A stretch of 64,000 nt of DNA from positions 892,850 through 956,849 of the forward strand of contig WIUZ02000016.1 of NCBI GenBank assembly GCA_015956445.1, written 5' to 3'. This DNA comes from Thelephora terrestris (taxonomy: Eukaryota > Basidiomycota > Agaricomycetes > Thelephorales > Thelephoraceae). Below are positions 45,982-56,939 of the stretch, piece after piece (positions within the stretch are counted from its first letter, which is position 1; each line of letters starts with the position of its first letter). Both the position numbers and the translations under genes were made by a program. The notes under the pieces were generated by a model. The model was given only the letters and a program-made list of their open reading frames with translations, was not told the DNA's origin and made no database searches.

Positions 45982-46884
45982 CTAAACAAGAACAAAAGGA
46001 TCTACGTCACAAGAACAGGCCTGAGGATACGCGCAACGATGAGCGAAGTGATGAGGATTATGAACACTCTGAGGACAGTAAGAATACACCCGAGTTACCG
46101 GGTCCTGCCAACACTCCCTGCACCCTAACACGTCATGAGACAAGCTCTCATACATCTCTCGCTTCACGTCCGACAAGGCCTCGCTCACTAATGCGAACCC
46201 ATACCGGTCTTGGAGACCCGCCACTTCCACCTTCAACTTCATCCGTACTTGACGTGACTTGTCGGAGGGACGACAACGTGACCAGAACGAGTCATCGGAT
46301 TCTTGCAGGTCTTCTTCCTCTGGGACCTCTCCACCATCTGACGAACTGGGACAGGACTCCAGGGAGGGGACGGAGGGAGAGGAACGCCCTGATCCTGGCG
46401 GTGGCGAAGGGACGACTGGGGACTTAGAAGGGGGATCGGTGCAATAGGCTCCGTGACATTGGTGTCCGAAATGTCTGAAGAGAGCCGCCTGGAAAGGTCC
46501 CCAATGTTCCAAAGCAAAGTGAGAGAAATCCTCGTTCAAACTGTTCATGATGACGTACATGAGATCCACTCGCTTCTCCAACTTCGCAATCCTATCTTCC
46601 CTCTCCCTCTCCATCCTGTCCAATAGAAGAACGGCTCCAGGATGCCTAGCTTCCGGTTGAGGCCTAGAAGCCCTGGGATCCTCGAAACCAGCTTGTTCCC
46701 AGAAGTCGGCAGGGGCATTGTGGGCGGTCAAGAAGTCCACCGCTACCTGATTGTCATGGGCGATGTTGGCGGGGGAGTCGTACAAGTGTTGCTCCACGTT
46801 GTAGGGAGCATCCGTCTCGAAGGACGGGGTAAAGGGGGTGGCGGCAACGTTGAGCACGGCGTTGTTGGCAACAAAGGCAGACAT
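45982..46884 (-). CDS. Antisense protein of third LTR-like element
   Basis: A single-exon 300-codon gene starts MSAFVANNAVLNVAATPF. It has a charged helix MEREREDRIAKLEKRVDLMYVI (coiled coil), a Ser/Pro-rich then acidic middle (PSSSDGGEVPEEEDLQES), a second helix with SEALSDVKREMYESL, and a Cys/His-rich end (CRECWQDP... HNPHHFAHRCAYPQACSCD) that could bind metal. A TATATA lies about 95 bp upstream of the ATG. The plan (Met-rich start, coiled coil, acidic C-terminal half) matches the genes in the other two elements, but here there are no introns. Function unknown; the frame is intact. Confidence 0.65.
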   Translation of the reverse strand: MSAFVANNAVLNVAATPFTPSFETDAPYNVEQHLYDSPANIAHDNQVAVDFLTAHNAPADFWEQAGFEDPRASRPQPEARHPGAVLLLDRMEREREDRIAKLEKRVDLMYVIMNSLNEDFSHFALEHWGPFQAALFRHFGHQCHGAYCTDPPSKSPVVPSPPPGSGRSSPSVPSLESCPSSSDGGEVPEEEDLQESDDSFWSRCRPSDKSRQVRMKLKVEVAGLQDRYGFALVSEALSDVKREMYESLSHDVLGCRECWQDPVTRVYSYCPQSVHNPHHFAHRCAYPQACSCDVDPFVLV

Positions 46885-47095
46885 AGTAAACAAAGATGTT
46901 TGAGAGGGGAGAGTAGTAGTGGTGATTGTGGGAAAGGAAAAGAGACGATGAGAGGAAAGGACCAATAATCCCCCTGGATTATATACAACCGACTCAATAG
47001 GAAACCAAAAGGGGAAGACAATGAATCATCATCCATTTAAGTCCTAATTAGGATAAACGAACCCTTAACCCCAAATCGCGATCCCATCAAACCCC

Positions 47096-47188
47096 GAGAA
47101 ATCCCCACCGATCATGAGAAATCCCCATTGCGCTTCTATTGCTACCATGAAACACGAGAAATCCCCATCGATCAAGAGAAATCCCCAT
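47096..47188. promoter_or_regulatory. Four copies of GAGAAATCCCCA between divergent TATA boxes
   Basis: GAGAAATCCCCAY occurs at 47096, 47116, 47156 and 47176 with 20, 40 and 20 bp spacing, each followed by a CGATCA-like or similar short sequence. The cluster lies between the minus TATA (46979) and the plus TATA (47353), so it could be a shared upstream activating region. A 20-bp phase corresponds to about two helical turns. Confidence 0.6.
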
Positions 47189-47352
47189 CAGACCCTGAAA
47201 TGACTCATCCGCTATTGTTCCCCTACTTCGTACTCGATACCGGTTGTTCTAAGTCTCACTTCTCTGACTCATTTACCCTACCCTAAAGTACGCACAGACC
47301 ATGTTGACCCCTGTTTGGCTCGTTGTAGAATTATGACTCCTGTAGAGAACTG

Positions 47353-48129
47353 GGTATATAAGGAAGAGCGTTCGCTCCTTTCTTTCCCCATTCTCAATCT
47401 CTTCTGTACTCCTCTACCCACAAACTTGAATAAATCAGTAAGCTGAGGAATTCTCCTCCGTCTTACTACTTCTGACTCATTCTAGCAGGAATCCTCCTGC
47501 CAGTGTATGTTCAGTGCCCCAAACCCCTTCCCTTCTAACAGTCCAGTCCAACGCCCCGTCATCCCTGACGCCAGGAGATCTATCTGGGAGTATAAACTTA
47601 TCAGAAGTCTCCAAGTAACCGAACAGCCGGTTTACTTACTCATTTTCCTTACTATCGCCCCTTCGCGGCTCTTGACGCCGGAGTCACCACTCCTCCTTTT
47701 CTCTTAGGCGCCGATCATCAGTTCCTTTGGAACTCCGACTTTACTGAGAGCGTCCTAGCGACCGTCTACTTCAGTATAAGCCCCGCTTTCTACTTCCCTA
47801 ATCCACGCGTTCACCTTACCACTAACATCCACACCCATTCCCCTGCTATCATCGTTCTTTGGTGGGAAGTACCAGCTGAATTACCTTATTCAGTCATAGA
47901 ATACCTCGTCAACTTCGAACGTCTTAGCGACCAAGACTTCGACCCGTTCGTACAAACGCTACATCAATTCTGCCAGGACTACCATTCGCCAGTGCACCCC
48001 TATCAGACGGAGTCACCTCTCTCTCTTGATATTCCTCCGCCTCTCACCTCTACTCCCGGTACTCCTTTCAAGCCTCGACCCGACACCCCTCACCCATCCG
48101 CTAATCCTCTAGCGCCCCACAAACAGTAA
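47353..48129 (+). pseudogene. Plus-strand gene of LTR-like element with a frame slip
   Basis: A TATA box (GGTATATAAGG, 47353) precedes an ATG at 47507. The first frame gives MFSAPNPFPSNSPVQRPVIP up to about codon 35. From about 47603 a different frame is open for some 175 codons to the TAA at 48127-48129, 20 bp from the element's right end (TAGLLTHFPYYRPFAALDAG... VIEYLVNFERLSDQDFDPF... HKQ). A single-base slip near 47600, a programmed frameshift or an unrecognised intron could join them. No family recognised. It lies where the R-U5 or start of an internal region would be expected. The promoter and ATG are clear; the protein is not. Confidence 0.5.
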
Positions 48130-48246
48130 GCAGGCCCACAACCCTGACAGGGCACCCTCTTGCAATGGCCTAAACCAGCTGGTAGAATGACCCTGGCTAG
48201 GAGGTTTTAGTTAAGACAACTTGTGATCAATGTGGAACAAACTCAC

Positions 48247-48597
48247 TTGTTATAGTCTCCAATGGCAAGTCTTTCACTTGGCCCAACATCACTGAGTTCT
48301 GAAACTAGGCCAGAAATATACCGAGCAACAGCTGACTTTACAGCTGCTTGGTACTCAGGCATTGCACTCCGTGAGAGCTCCCTTATTTCTGGACCTGTCA
48401 TCCCCTCAACTTCTGCCAGCCAATTCTCTGAAGCCAAAAAAAGGTGCATTTCCCTTGGATGGGATGTGGCCTGGATCTGATTTACCTCACTATAAGGGTC
48501 AGATCCAAATTGCTGATTAAAGAGCATGACGGAATTGTCTGGGTTGGTGCTGGGACTTGGATGGGAGGGCAGCTTTATTCCAATCCAGCCAAGTTTA
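48247..48597 (-). CDS. OrsD-type gene, middle exon piece
   Basis: The minus-strand exon reads LGWIGIKLPSHPSPSTNPDN, VMLFNQQFGSDPYSE, HLFLASENWLAEVEGMTG and ends DYNK at a GTGAGT donor (48246). Upstream it is cut by the DNA transposon whose edge is at 48598. Joining across the transposon with one TA copy continues the frame from the segment ending near 57874. This is the clearest evidence that the 43.7-59.4 kb pieces are one gene. Confidence 0.75.
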
Positions 48598-48619
48598 CAT
48601 CAGCAGATTAGTCCGGGAG

Positions 48620-48810
48620 AGATCTGGCCAGCTCTTCCCATAAAAGGCCAGATATGCGGGCCGTCTGTCCATACAGAGTTGATCGGCAGAGAGCTATACA
48701 GATAACCGAAGATCTGGGATTTCCTCAAGAGATCTGTCCCACCTTTGTCACGAGCTGGGCAGATCATGAGCACCTGTAGGGCTATCAGGCCAGATCTCCT
48801 GAGGTGTGTG
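48620..48810. repeat. Subterminal AGATCTGGCCAG repeats, left end
   Basis: Variants of AGATCTGGCCAG, GGCCAGAT and AGATCTGG occur at least six times on both strands within 200 bp of the element's left terminus. A similar cluster lies at 57,660-57,860. These are probable transposase-binding sites. Confidence 0.7.
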
Positions 48811-49069
48811 AACAGATATTATTTTAATATATTGCCCGTACCAATTTCCACAAAATCAAATTATATAATATCCATTATTCACGATAAAAACAATTATTCA
48901 AATGATCACGATTTATTTAACTGCTAGCGGAAAATACAAAATATCCGGCGTATATTAAACGGAATACACCGAGAGGTAGCAGACAGCGACGGTAAACAAT
49001 AGGGAGCAGCGAAAAATGAATACGAGGAAGGCGTGCTGGCGACAGAGGCGGTCCCAGCTCAGAAGGTGT

Positions 49070-49535
49070 TTGAGGACGGCACGCCGCACGACTTCAAGGA
49101 GGGGACAGCGAGAGGCGGGAATTGCGATAGGAGTCGGGAGGGGGGGTTGTCGTCTAGGGACAGGAGGGCGGGGATTTCATCATCTGCCGGGATCGAGTCG
49201 GAGTCGATTGCGGAGGCACAGATCTGGGGTGCAATAATTAAACAAGGGCGGAAGAGTTAACGGAATCAATGATCGGTCCACACTCACCTGGGACTCTCCC
49301 CGACTGACCCTGAAATTGCTGAGGGTTTGAAAGCTGGTTTTGATCTGCCGGTGGCCTCGTCTAGATAAGCGGGTGAATAAACACAATGACTGTAGGCATA
49401 TGAGGTTGTTAATCGTTCAAAACCGACATAATCGTTAAGAGGGAACTCACTGTGAGTGGATTGGGTGTGGCGGACTCATCCGGGTAGATCGACTTGAAGC
49501 TGCCGCGATAGTGATAAAGACGATGATCAGTCTCG
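49070..49535 (-). CDS. Possible small gene in transposon, unknown
   Basis: A minus-strand ATG at about 49533 gives MIIFCETDHRLYHYRGSFKS, then a GTGAGT donor. A later exon contains RPPADQNQLSNPQQFQGQSG, and a last segment near 49,230-49,080 has DSIPADDEIPALLSLDDN. The phases of the last junction do not agree with any splice pair I tried, so the model is tentative. No family recognised. Confidence 0.3.
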
Positions 49536-49964
49536 CAGAAAATAATCATGACCGTAATGGGAAGTAGTAGACATACCGTGAAACTGTCTTGCGATCAGAG
49601 CAGAAGACGACGAAAGATCTCCGAGAAGGGAAGCCCATCGAGACTGAGAATGTGATAGAAGGTGGAGAGGATGCAGACAGGGCAGATTTGGTGAGGCCCG
49701 AGATTATAAATGCCCGGGCAGGAGAAACACCCTTGTTTCTCACGAACGTGGGAGTGCCTACGGCCCGGAAGAGGCCATTACGGTTGTTCAATTTTCTTAT
49801 TTTGGGCGGCTCCTGTTTTGAGTGACTCCCGCTTTGATGGGGTCGTTGCCAAACACAACCAAATAGAAAAAGCTTAATTTGGCGACATTCAGACTTCGAG
49901 TATTTCTTCAGGCAGGCGGGCATTGTTACATGTGTAGGATAGTAGATAAGCTGATAACAAAAAA

Positions 49965-51445
49965 TCATTCTGCTGCTGCGCGCATCCTCTCCTGCCGTTC
50001 ATAGTCACTGCGCTCGCGAGTGGAGGGTCCCTCCGCATCCTGAGTTGTTTCGGGGGGCTGGTTCCCATCGGTTTGTTGGGACGCGCCGAAGACCTGCTCG
50101 TTCCACCACTGCAAGGTGTTGGAGTACCAGGGATCATCAGGATAAGCAAATTGCTCGCGTAGAAGCATGTAGAGGCGTGGAAACTTGATGCCCTTCCATT
50201 CTTCCTTCCATTCTGAGACACTGCACAACACGACGTACGCCTAGAAGACCGCGGCGGCCGGTACCTTTAAATTGTGTTACTTTGGTAGATGTCAAACACG
50301 CACCTGGATCGCCGCATAACATATTGTCGAGGGGATGACTTTCTCCATGCCATGGATTCGTGAATTTCCCCGCTTTAACGAGACCTTTGCACCTGTCGCA
50401 GCGGAAGGCACGATGAAGATGAGTTTGTAGACCTGAATAGAAATGATTAGTTGACAACCTATTGCGTAGGAGTGACGGATGACTTACTGATAGCAAAAGT
50501 GGGCCTCGGAAGAGGCCCTGTGCGAGGGAGCCATCCATGACGTCTTCGTCGTAAAGGAATGCTGGAAACTTTGGATCACCTTTGCTGTCGATCAACGAGA
50601 GCCCCCCGTCGCGTAATTTCATTCTGGAACTGAACGGCGTAAGTCGTTAGGCCAGGGACCCGACATAAAAATGTTCAATCACTTACCTCTCTGGGTCCGT
50701 CTCAAACGTGGCTAGGTGGTCGATGGGGCACAGCAGCCTTGCGGTGGTGAGAGTCTCCCAGCCACGCCAGGACTTAGAGGCATCCGGATCTTTTACTTCT
50801 AAGTCTTGGTATGCATTTGCCGGAATTTTGCCGTTTTCGCCGAGTGGCAGGTACTTCTGTGGGATGAGTTTGACGATGGAGCGCTTGGTCGTCTTCGTGT
50901 CTGTTTGCCGAGCACGAGACGCAAATGATTGGACCTAAGTGGTTTGATGGGTTCCGCGAGTAATAGAAGCAGGAACAGCTTGCAATGACTCACTTGGCGT
51001 AAGATCTTCTGAATAAACTTTGATGGGACATCGGACTCGAGGCGGGATTTGAGAAAGGGCAGATGACTGGTGATTGCGTTGAAGTCTGCCGTGTAGATCT
51101 CTCGTTGGACCAGTGTGCTATAAGAAGGCACAGTGAATAATCATTGTAAGGTGGGCGTTGGAGGCACTCACAGGTCTTGGGCGTGGTCTCGTGCCCGCCT
51201 ATCCTCGGGACGGCGAGAAACTTCTGTTGCTGCAGAGCCAGCAGCTCCAATGGAGACGACAATATACAAGTCCACGAAGGGATTTGCAACTCGACGGAGC
51301 CAACTCGATTTTTCCCTGATTTCTTCGTTCTCCTGAGGGGTGAGCTTGGGCTCGCTGAAGTGTAGGGTAAGCGTGTGGTTATCGGATGGGGTTCGCGAGG
51401 TGCTACATACCTCTGGGGATTGTTCTCAGAAAGCTGCGTTGCCAT
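49965..51445 (-). CDS. DUF6698-like protein, transposon cargo
   Basis: A multi-exon minus-strand gene starts MATQLSENNPQ at 51445. Recognisable pieces: EPKLTPQENEEIREKSSWLR, YTADFNAITSHLPFLKSRLE, a Thr/Lys segment with IVKLIPQKYLPLGENGKI, then WRGWETLTTARLLCPIDHLA, LRDGGLSLIDSKGDPKFPAFLYDED, a middle with HRAFRCDRC, and a last exon GIKFPRLYMLLREQFAYPDDPWYSNTLQWWNEQVFG. The layout (charged helical N-terminus, ARLLCP, LYDE, final WWN) is what I associate with the DUF6698 family of Agaricomycetes, which has no known function. It is head-to-head with the transposase gene (start 51607), sharing a short divergent promoter of about 160 bp. Exon boundaries are approximate. Confidence 0.6.
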
Positions 51446-51606
51446 GGTCGTTCGAGGGAGGGATTCGATGGGCGGTTGCACCCCTAATGTATCCCTCCTG
51501 TGCAGTTTATTTGTTTCAGTTAGCAAACTCCAAACAAGGATAGATCCGATGCACCAGTTGCATCCGCTGCAATTGTGCAACTCTAATCGCGACACTCACA
51601 GGTACG

Positions 51607-54600
51607 ATGCCCCATCTTTGCTACGAGGGAGATTGTGCAGGGCGAGAGTTTTCTTCAATCCGCGGACTCGGTATCCACATAAATAAAAGTCACCGGGACA
51701 CCCCGGAAGGACAAACATCCCTTGGGAGCTCGAGGCTGTTGAAGCGCAAACGCGACGAAGAGGAAGAGGAGGAACAACGAAGGCGAGATGTTGAAGCCCG
51801 TTTGGCATTGGAGACTGTGGATGATCAGCCAGAGCCACCACCAGTACGTTCAATGAACTGAACTCACAAAATACGAGACAAGCTGATGGTGACGCCCAGA
51901 TCCCACTGTTTGATCGTGCAATCGATACGGGACTTCGACGTGCGGTGAGGACTCGGCGACTCCCTGTGCGTTTCCGTGACCCTTTGCCCGTGCCATCGCC
52001 ACCAATCCTACGTACCGATGAACAAAATGAAGAGCCCGAGCGACAGAGTTCTCCTGGATCAGGACGCGGCAGTCCCATCAAAAACTCGTGGACTATGACT
52101 AAGTCCAACTCCTTCAGGGTGTTCCGCAAGTACCTCACCACCTCCACGCACAACCCGCGCAATCCAGACGCCTTCGCCGACGCTCACCCACCTTTGCCCA
52201 CCCCCCAATCTCTTGGGTCTAACTTGATGGTGGTTATTCCTCCAGATCCTGGGGACGACCCCTTCTCCAACTCGAACAACCTCTCGGAAGATCTTATCCT
52301 TGCATGGCTGACTCGGGGACTCGGAAACACCCCTGCGGGAGTCAACGATCTCGTCCATAATGTCATCAGGCACCCAGAGTTCTCTCCCTCGACACTCGAA
52401 GACTTCAATGCTGTTACCGCGATCCGACGATTCGAACGAAAATGGATCTCAAAGCCAGGAGCAGGACTCAAGCTGGGCGATGGGTGGAAGGAGGGTTCGG
52501 TGCGCATACGGGTACCGTGTACGGGGGTGCAGAAGCAGGAAGCCGAGGCGCCAGAGTTTATTGTTGAGGGAATACTCTACCGGGATATCGTTGAAGTCAT
52601 TACAACCGAGCTCGAGGACCCGGATGCCTTCGACGACATCCACATCACCCCGCACGAAGAATGGTGGGACCCGGGCCAGGGTGAAGATCCTATTCGTATC
52701 TACTCCGAAACCTACAACTCAAATGCCATGCTCGAGGCCGATGCAAGAATGAGAGACACCCTCAATGCGACACGCGGTCCAGACGATGAATCGGACTTAG
52801 AGAGTTTCCTCGTATCAGCACTACTCTATTCCGACTCTACCCACCTCACTTCGTTCGGGAGCACGTCACTCTGGCCGATTTACCTCTTCATCGGCAACGT
52901 CTCAAAGTATATCCGTTCAAGACCGAGCTCTTTCGCTGCTCACCACATTGCGTACCTTCCTATGGTAGGTTGTCAATTTCCTCTTACATACTTTTTATAA
53001 CCACGATCTCATTTACACGAACAGCTCCCGGACACCATCAAGGAGTTCTACAAGAAGCATTACAATAAAGAACCCAATGGAGATATGCTCACTTTTCTCG
53101 GGCGCGAGCTGACTCACGCGGTGATACGGTTGATCTTGGGGGGTTCGTGTGCAGACGCCCATAAGCATTCCCGCCATGTCAAATGTGGCGATGGTGTTCT
53201 GCGGCGTTGGCTGCTCCTGCTCCTGCTCCATTCAGCAGATTACAAAGAAAAGTAAGGACATCTCTCCATCTTGTGAAAATCTAAACCTAATCATCACCGA
53301 GGTCTGTCCTCGCAACAATCAAAAGCCTTGGGTTGTTCCTGTGTCCACGCTGTTTGATCCTGAAGGAGAAGGTCTCTCGGATTGGCATGTACTCTGACCA
53401 GGCTGTCCGGCGTCACCTGCGGGACTACGCGAATGATGCCGCGGCTCGTGTGGAACACGCGCGCAGGCTCGTGTTTGACCTTGGGCGGAGCGTTGGTGGG
53501 GATCTAGATATCTTGAAGAGAGGGTCGTTGATCCTAACAAGGGTAATCCTGAGTTACATTGCGCCGCCCCACAACCTCTCACTCACATACCCTAGAATGC
53601 ATATCACACAGAACTAGGTCTCAACCCGGCCGAGATCATGCCTGTTGACATCCTTCATGACTGCAAACTGGGCGTCGGGAAGAATGTGGTCACGCACAAC
53701 GTCCGGATACTTCATGCAATCGGGGAAGCAGCAGTCAACACCTTTGACGCACGGTAAGTAATAGTACCCAAATCGGTACTTCTCAGCTGATCAATTTTCC
53801 TCCCTCGTAGGTTTCGTCAGGTCCCAACCTCCAGCCGCGACACGATCCAAAGGTTTGGAGGGAGTGTCTCGGCCATGAAGAAACTCGCGGGTCGAGACTT
53901 TGAAGACATCCTGCAGGTAACTGTCGCTCCCCTGCTCCCCACCAGACCCAAATCCTAACGTTATTCCCCTTGGCTCCCTGTTCTCGAAGGGATCCTGCCC
54001 AACCCTGAGCACAATAAGATCATACTCGACCTTGCCTTTGACTTGGCTACCTGGCACGCCTACGCGAAGCTCCGCCTTCAAACATCACACACAATCACAT
54101 CACTTCGAACACAGACAAAAGAACTTGGCCGCCTGCTCCGTCTCTACGCCACAAAGTTGTGCCCCAAGTATGCCACGAAACTATTGCCGTGGGAAGCTGC
54201 TGCCGCGTACCGTCGCAAAGCTGCTGACACAAAGACCAAGAAGACCGCTCCCACCTCTCGTCAACCCAAAGTGCCGCCAAAACCAAGCGCTCCCAAAGGC
54301 TCCAGTTTCAATCTCCAGACGTACAAGATACATGCGCTGGGGGATTATGTGGATCATATTGAGCAGTTCGGCCCAACGGATTGTTTCTCCACTCAACAGG
54401 TATACTCCCCTCTCTTCTACATCTCATTTCTGCCGTCTCATGACTCGGATAGGGTGAACTCGAGCACCGCCAAGTTAAACGGTTCTACAAGCGGACCAAC
54501 AAGACTCGATTTGAGCGCCAGATTGCAAAACACGAACGTATGGAGCGTCACTACAGAAAGTACATCAATACCTTAAGGGCCAAAACAGGCGGCCGTGTTA

Positions 54601-55784
54601 CGTCCAAACTCCGTTCGTCCACAAGTGACACCGACGCCACTACACCGCAGCAACACCATTCGATGGCTAAGAAAGACCGGGACCATGTGGACTTGTATAC
54701 TCTGGCTAACCTGCACGTTGGCGACCCCGCACTGAACGTAAGGACTGACTCCATCGCCTGTTCAAACCAAGCTAACAGCACCTCCTTCAGGGCTTTGTCA
54801 CAAAGCTCAAGGACCACCTTCTTGCTCGCATCCTCAACAGGCAGTATGACCCCGACCCCCCCACGTTCACTGGGAAGGACCGCGGCGACCTCTACATAGC
54901 CGAGGACCGTCTCGAACAGCGATACGGGATGAATCTATACCACACGACGTACAATCTCCGCCGCGGCAAGGACAGGGTGAACATGCAAAACCGCTCGCAC
55001 GTCATCACCCTCTCACGAGCCAACAACTCGAACCACCCATATTCTTATGCGCGAGTTCTCGGGATATTCAAAGTTGATGTCCTCCATGGGCCAACAATGT
55101 CAGACGAGGTCAGGATGGACGTCCTTTGGGTTCGTTGGTTCAAGCTGGACGAGACACTGCGAGCCGGCTGGAAGGCCAAGCGCCTGTATTGAATCAAGTT
55201 GGTCCCGTCCCTCGAAGACGGCGCATTCGGGTTCCTTGATCCTGACGATGTCATTCGCGGCTCTCACCTCATCCCTGGCTTCACCCTTGGACTTTGATCC
55301 CATTCTCTGGCAGACCCGGCAAGCGTGTGGGACCTCAAGAAGGAGTCCAACTGGAATGCGTACTACGTCAACCAGTAAGTAATATGCATCTATAGGTACA
55401 GCTGGTCTAACTTTTTTGTTATCTACCAGATTCGTCGATCGCGACATGTTCATGCGATACAGAGGAGGTGGTATTGGCCACAAGTACATGCGGGAGGTGG
55501 AATCTAACTACGAGAATATGTCGCGAGAACGTTTGCATGGGAAGCAGCCCCACCGCGAGCCCGGCCCCCCTCAAGGTGATGGCGGTGACGCGCACGACAG
55601 TGACGACGACCCTGAGGATGCCAAGATCTCATCGGACGACTCTGGTGCCAGTGATAGCGAGTCAGAAGCCGAACACTCAGACTCGGACTCAGCGGTGGCC
55701 TCAGCTGGCGATGAAGGCCAGGATGATTCCGACGAGATCACGTCCGAGGCCGGTTACGAGTCCTATGGCATGGCAGACCTTTAA
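51607..55784 (+). pseudogene. Plavaka-type (CACTA-like) transposase with two in-frame TGA
   Basis: Starts MPHLCYEGDCAGREFSSIRG, a C2H2-like finger (C..C...H...H). Then a Pro/Arg linker, the conserved LWPIYLFIGNVSKYIRSRPS, HIAYLP, CGDGVLRRW, CPRCLILKEK, PVDILHDCKLGVGKNVV, FRQVPT...DTIQRFGG, LDLAFDLATWHAYAKLRL and FSTQQGELEHRQVKRFY. These follow the order of Plavaka-type transposases. The tail is acidic (DSDDDPEDAKISSDDSG). At least seven short introns split the gene. Within the C-terminal part two in-frame TGA codons occur (55190-55192 and 55295-55297) with sensible protein on both sides, compatible with CGA-to-TGA changes. The copy is therefore probably not autonomous, although the N-terminal two thirds look intact. 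Confidence 0.78.
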
Positions 55785-56112
55785 ACAGAACAACGGCGCT
55801 ACGGTAGACCCACTATATAATCATGTTTTCTTACCTAGCCTTTTCCGCAATCTGAATACAATTTTTGTCTCGAGATACGCATTTGTGCCATATAAATAAC
55901 ATATAAATAACATACCAGGTATGGCAACCGTGCAGTCAAAATTGCCCAGTTCATTCAGTGCAACACGGCCGCTGGCTCAGCGAGCCGCTCAAATGGAACC
56001 GCCGCTCGGAGACACACAATAAATGAATCCATTTTTTGTATCGAAATATGATTTACATAAGAAAACATACAAAAAAATATATCGGGTGCAACCGTCGCAC
56101 AGTAAAAATTCA

Positions 56113-56695
56113 TCAGTTCATTTGATGCCCCGAAGCCGCCTCAGCGAGCCGCCCGAGCCTGTTGAGGCGGTTCACGTCTTCGGTTTCCTTGCGGCCATCC
56201 CTTTGGCTGAGGGGGTCTCCGATGACGTCCAAGAGTTGGACGCCGACGATCTTCATGAGCCGGAAGTACGCTTCCCTGAGAATATGTCAGTCTGGGTGTT
56301 TGTTACATAAACAGAAAAACATACCGGTACTCTTCGCATAAGATGTTAAGGAGCTCAAGCTGGGTCCTCATGTTGATCATGGCCGCATATTGCGGCTCGG
56401 CGACGGCAACATTTTTTTTAATCTCTATTTCCGCCGCCGCGCAGAGCTTCTTGAGGCGGTCCTCGAACTGCTCCGAGATAATGGCCTGGATTCTCAGCGT
56501 GAAAACCTTGGAGACCGCATCAAAAAAAATATTCCTGATGTGAAGAGTCGTGTCAGGCCGTCACTGATCTAATTGAGTAATTGATCATTGAACTTACTGT
56601 AAGTCTTCGCGAAGCTTGTCGCGGGACCTGAATTCTTCTGCCAGAGAGCCGGGCAAACACTGGAAGGGGGCGGGACGAGTTGGATAATATTGCAT
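56113..56695 (-). CDS. Unknown small gene, downstream copy of a tandem pair
   Basis: Starts MQYYPTRPAPFQCLPGSLAE and has at least three exons. Further pieces are ISEQFEDRLKKLCAAAEIEI, NVAVAEPQYAAMINMRTQLEL and LMKIVGVQLLDVIGDPL, ending near AEAASGHQMN. It is a diverged paralogue of the gene at 56940-57535: the order of motifs, exon borders and upstream TATA region match. It is probably helical. No family recognised. Confidence 0.55.
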
Positions 56696-56764
56696 GGTGC
56701 TCGTCGGTTTTGTAGAGGAAAGGGGAAGGCGGCGCTCGGACTTGTCACTATTCAATCTGATGAT

Positions 56765-56820
56765 CTCATGTTTTTTTAATTATATATATTAGTGTGACCA
56801 CGTGTGACTACGAGTTGCAC
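56765..56820 (-). promoter_or_regulatory. Promoter of small gene, duplicated TATA region
   Basis: ATATATATAATTAAA (minus strand) lies about 75-95 bp upstream of the ATG at 56695. Next to it is CACGTG (GACCACGTGTGACTAC). Nearly the same block (AATTATATATAT, then CTACGTGTGACTACTA) precedes the other copy at 57585-57630, so the pair was duplicated with its promoter. Confidence 0.6.
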
Positions 56821-56939
56821 TATACAGCTGAGCCTGCTGGCAGGGGCCTGAGGTCGAGTTTGCAGGCGAGTCATTTACATTGAAAAAAACATACAAAAAA
56901 CATACAATTTTTTTCGGCTACTCAAAATACCTGGTTCAC

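Larger units (their letters stand above)
45877..48149. mobile_element. LTR-like element, 2.27 kb, TSD GGGCA, inside an intron
   Basis: The ends are TGTCACGAAC and AACCCTGACA (TGTCA/TGACA inverted). GGGCA lies outside both (45872-45876 and 48150-48154). The insertion is in an intron of the OrsD-type gene: donor at 48246, acceptor at 45818. Without the element the intron would be about 150 bp. Inside are a minus-strand gene (45982-46884), divergent TATA boxes (46979 minus, 47353 plus) and a plus-strand reading frame (47507-48129). There is no second LTR, so a solo LTR is the simplest reading. Confidence 0.82.
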
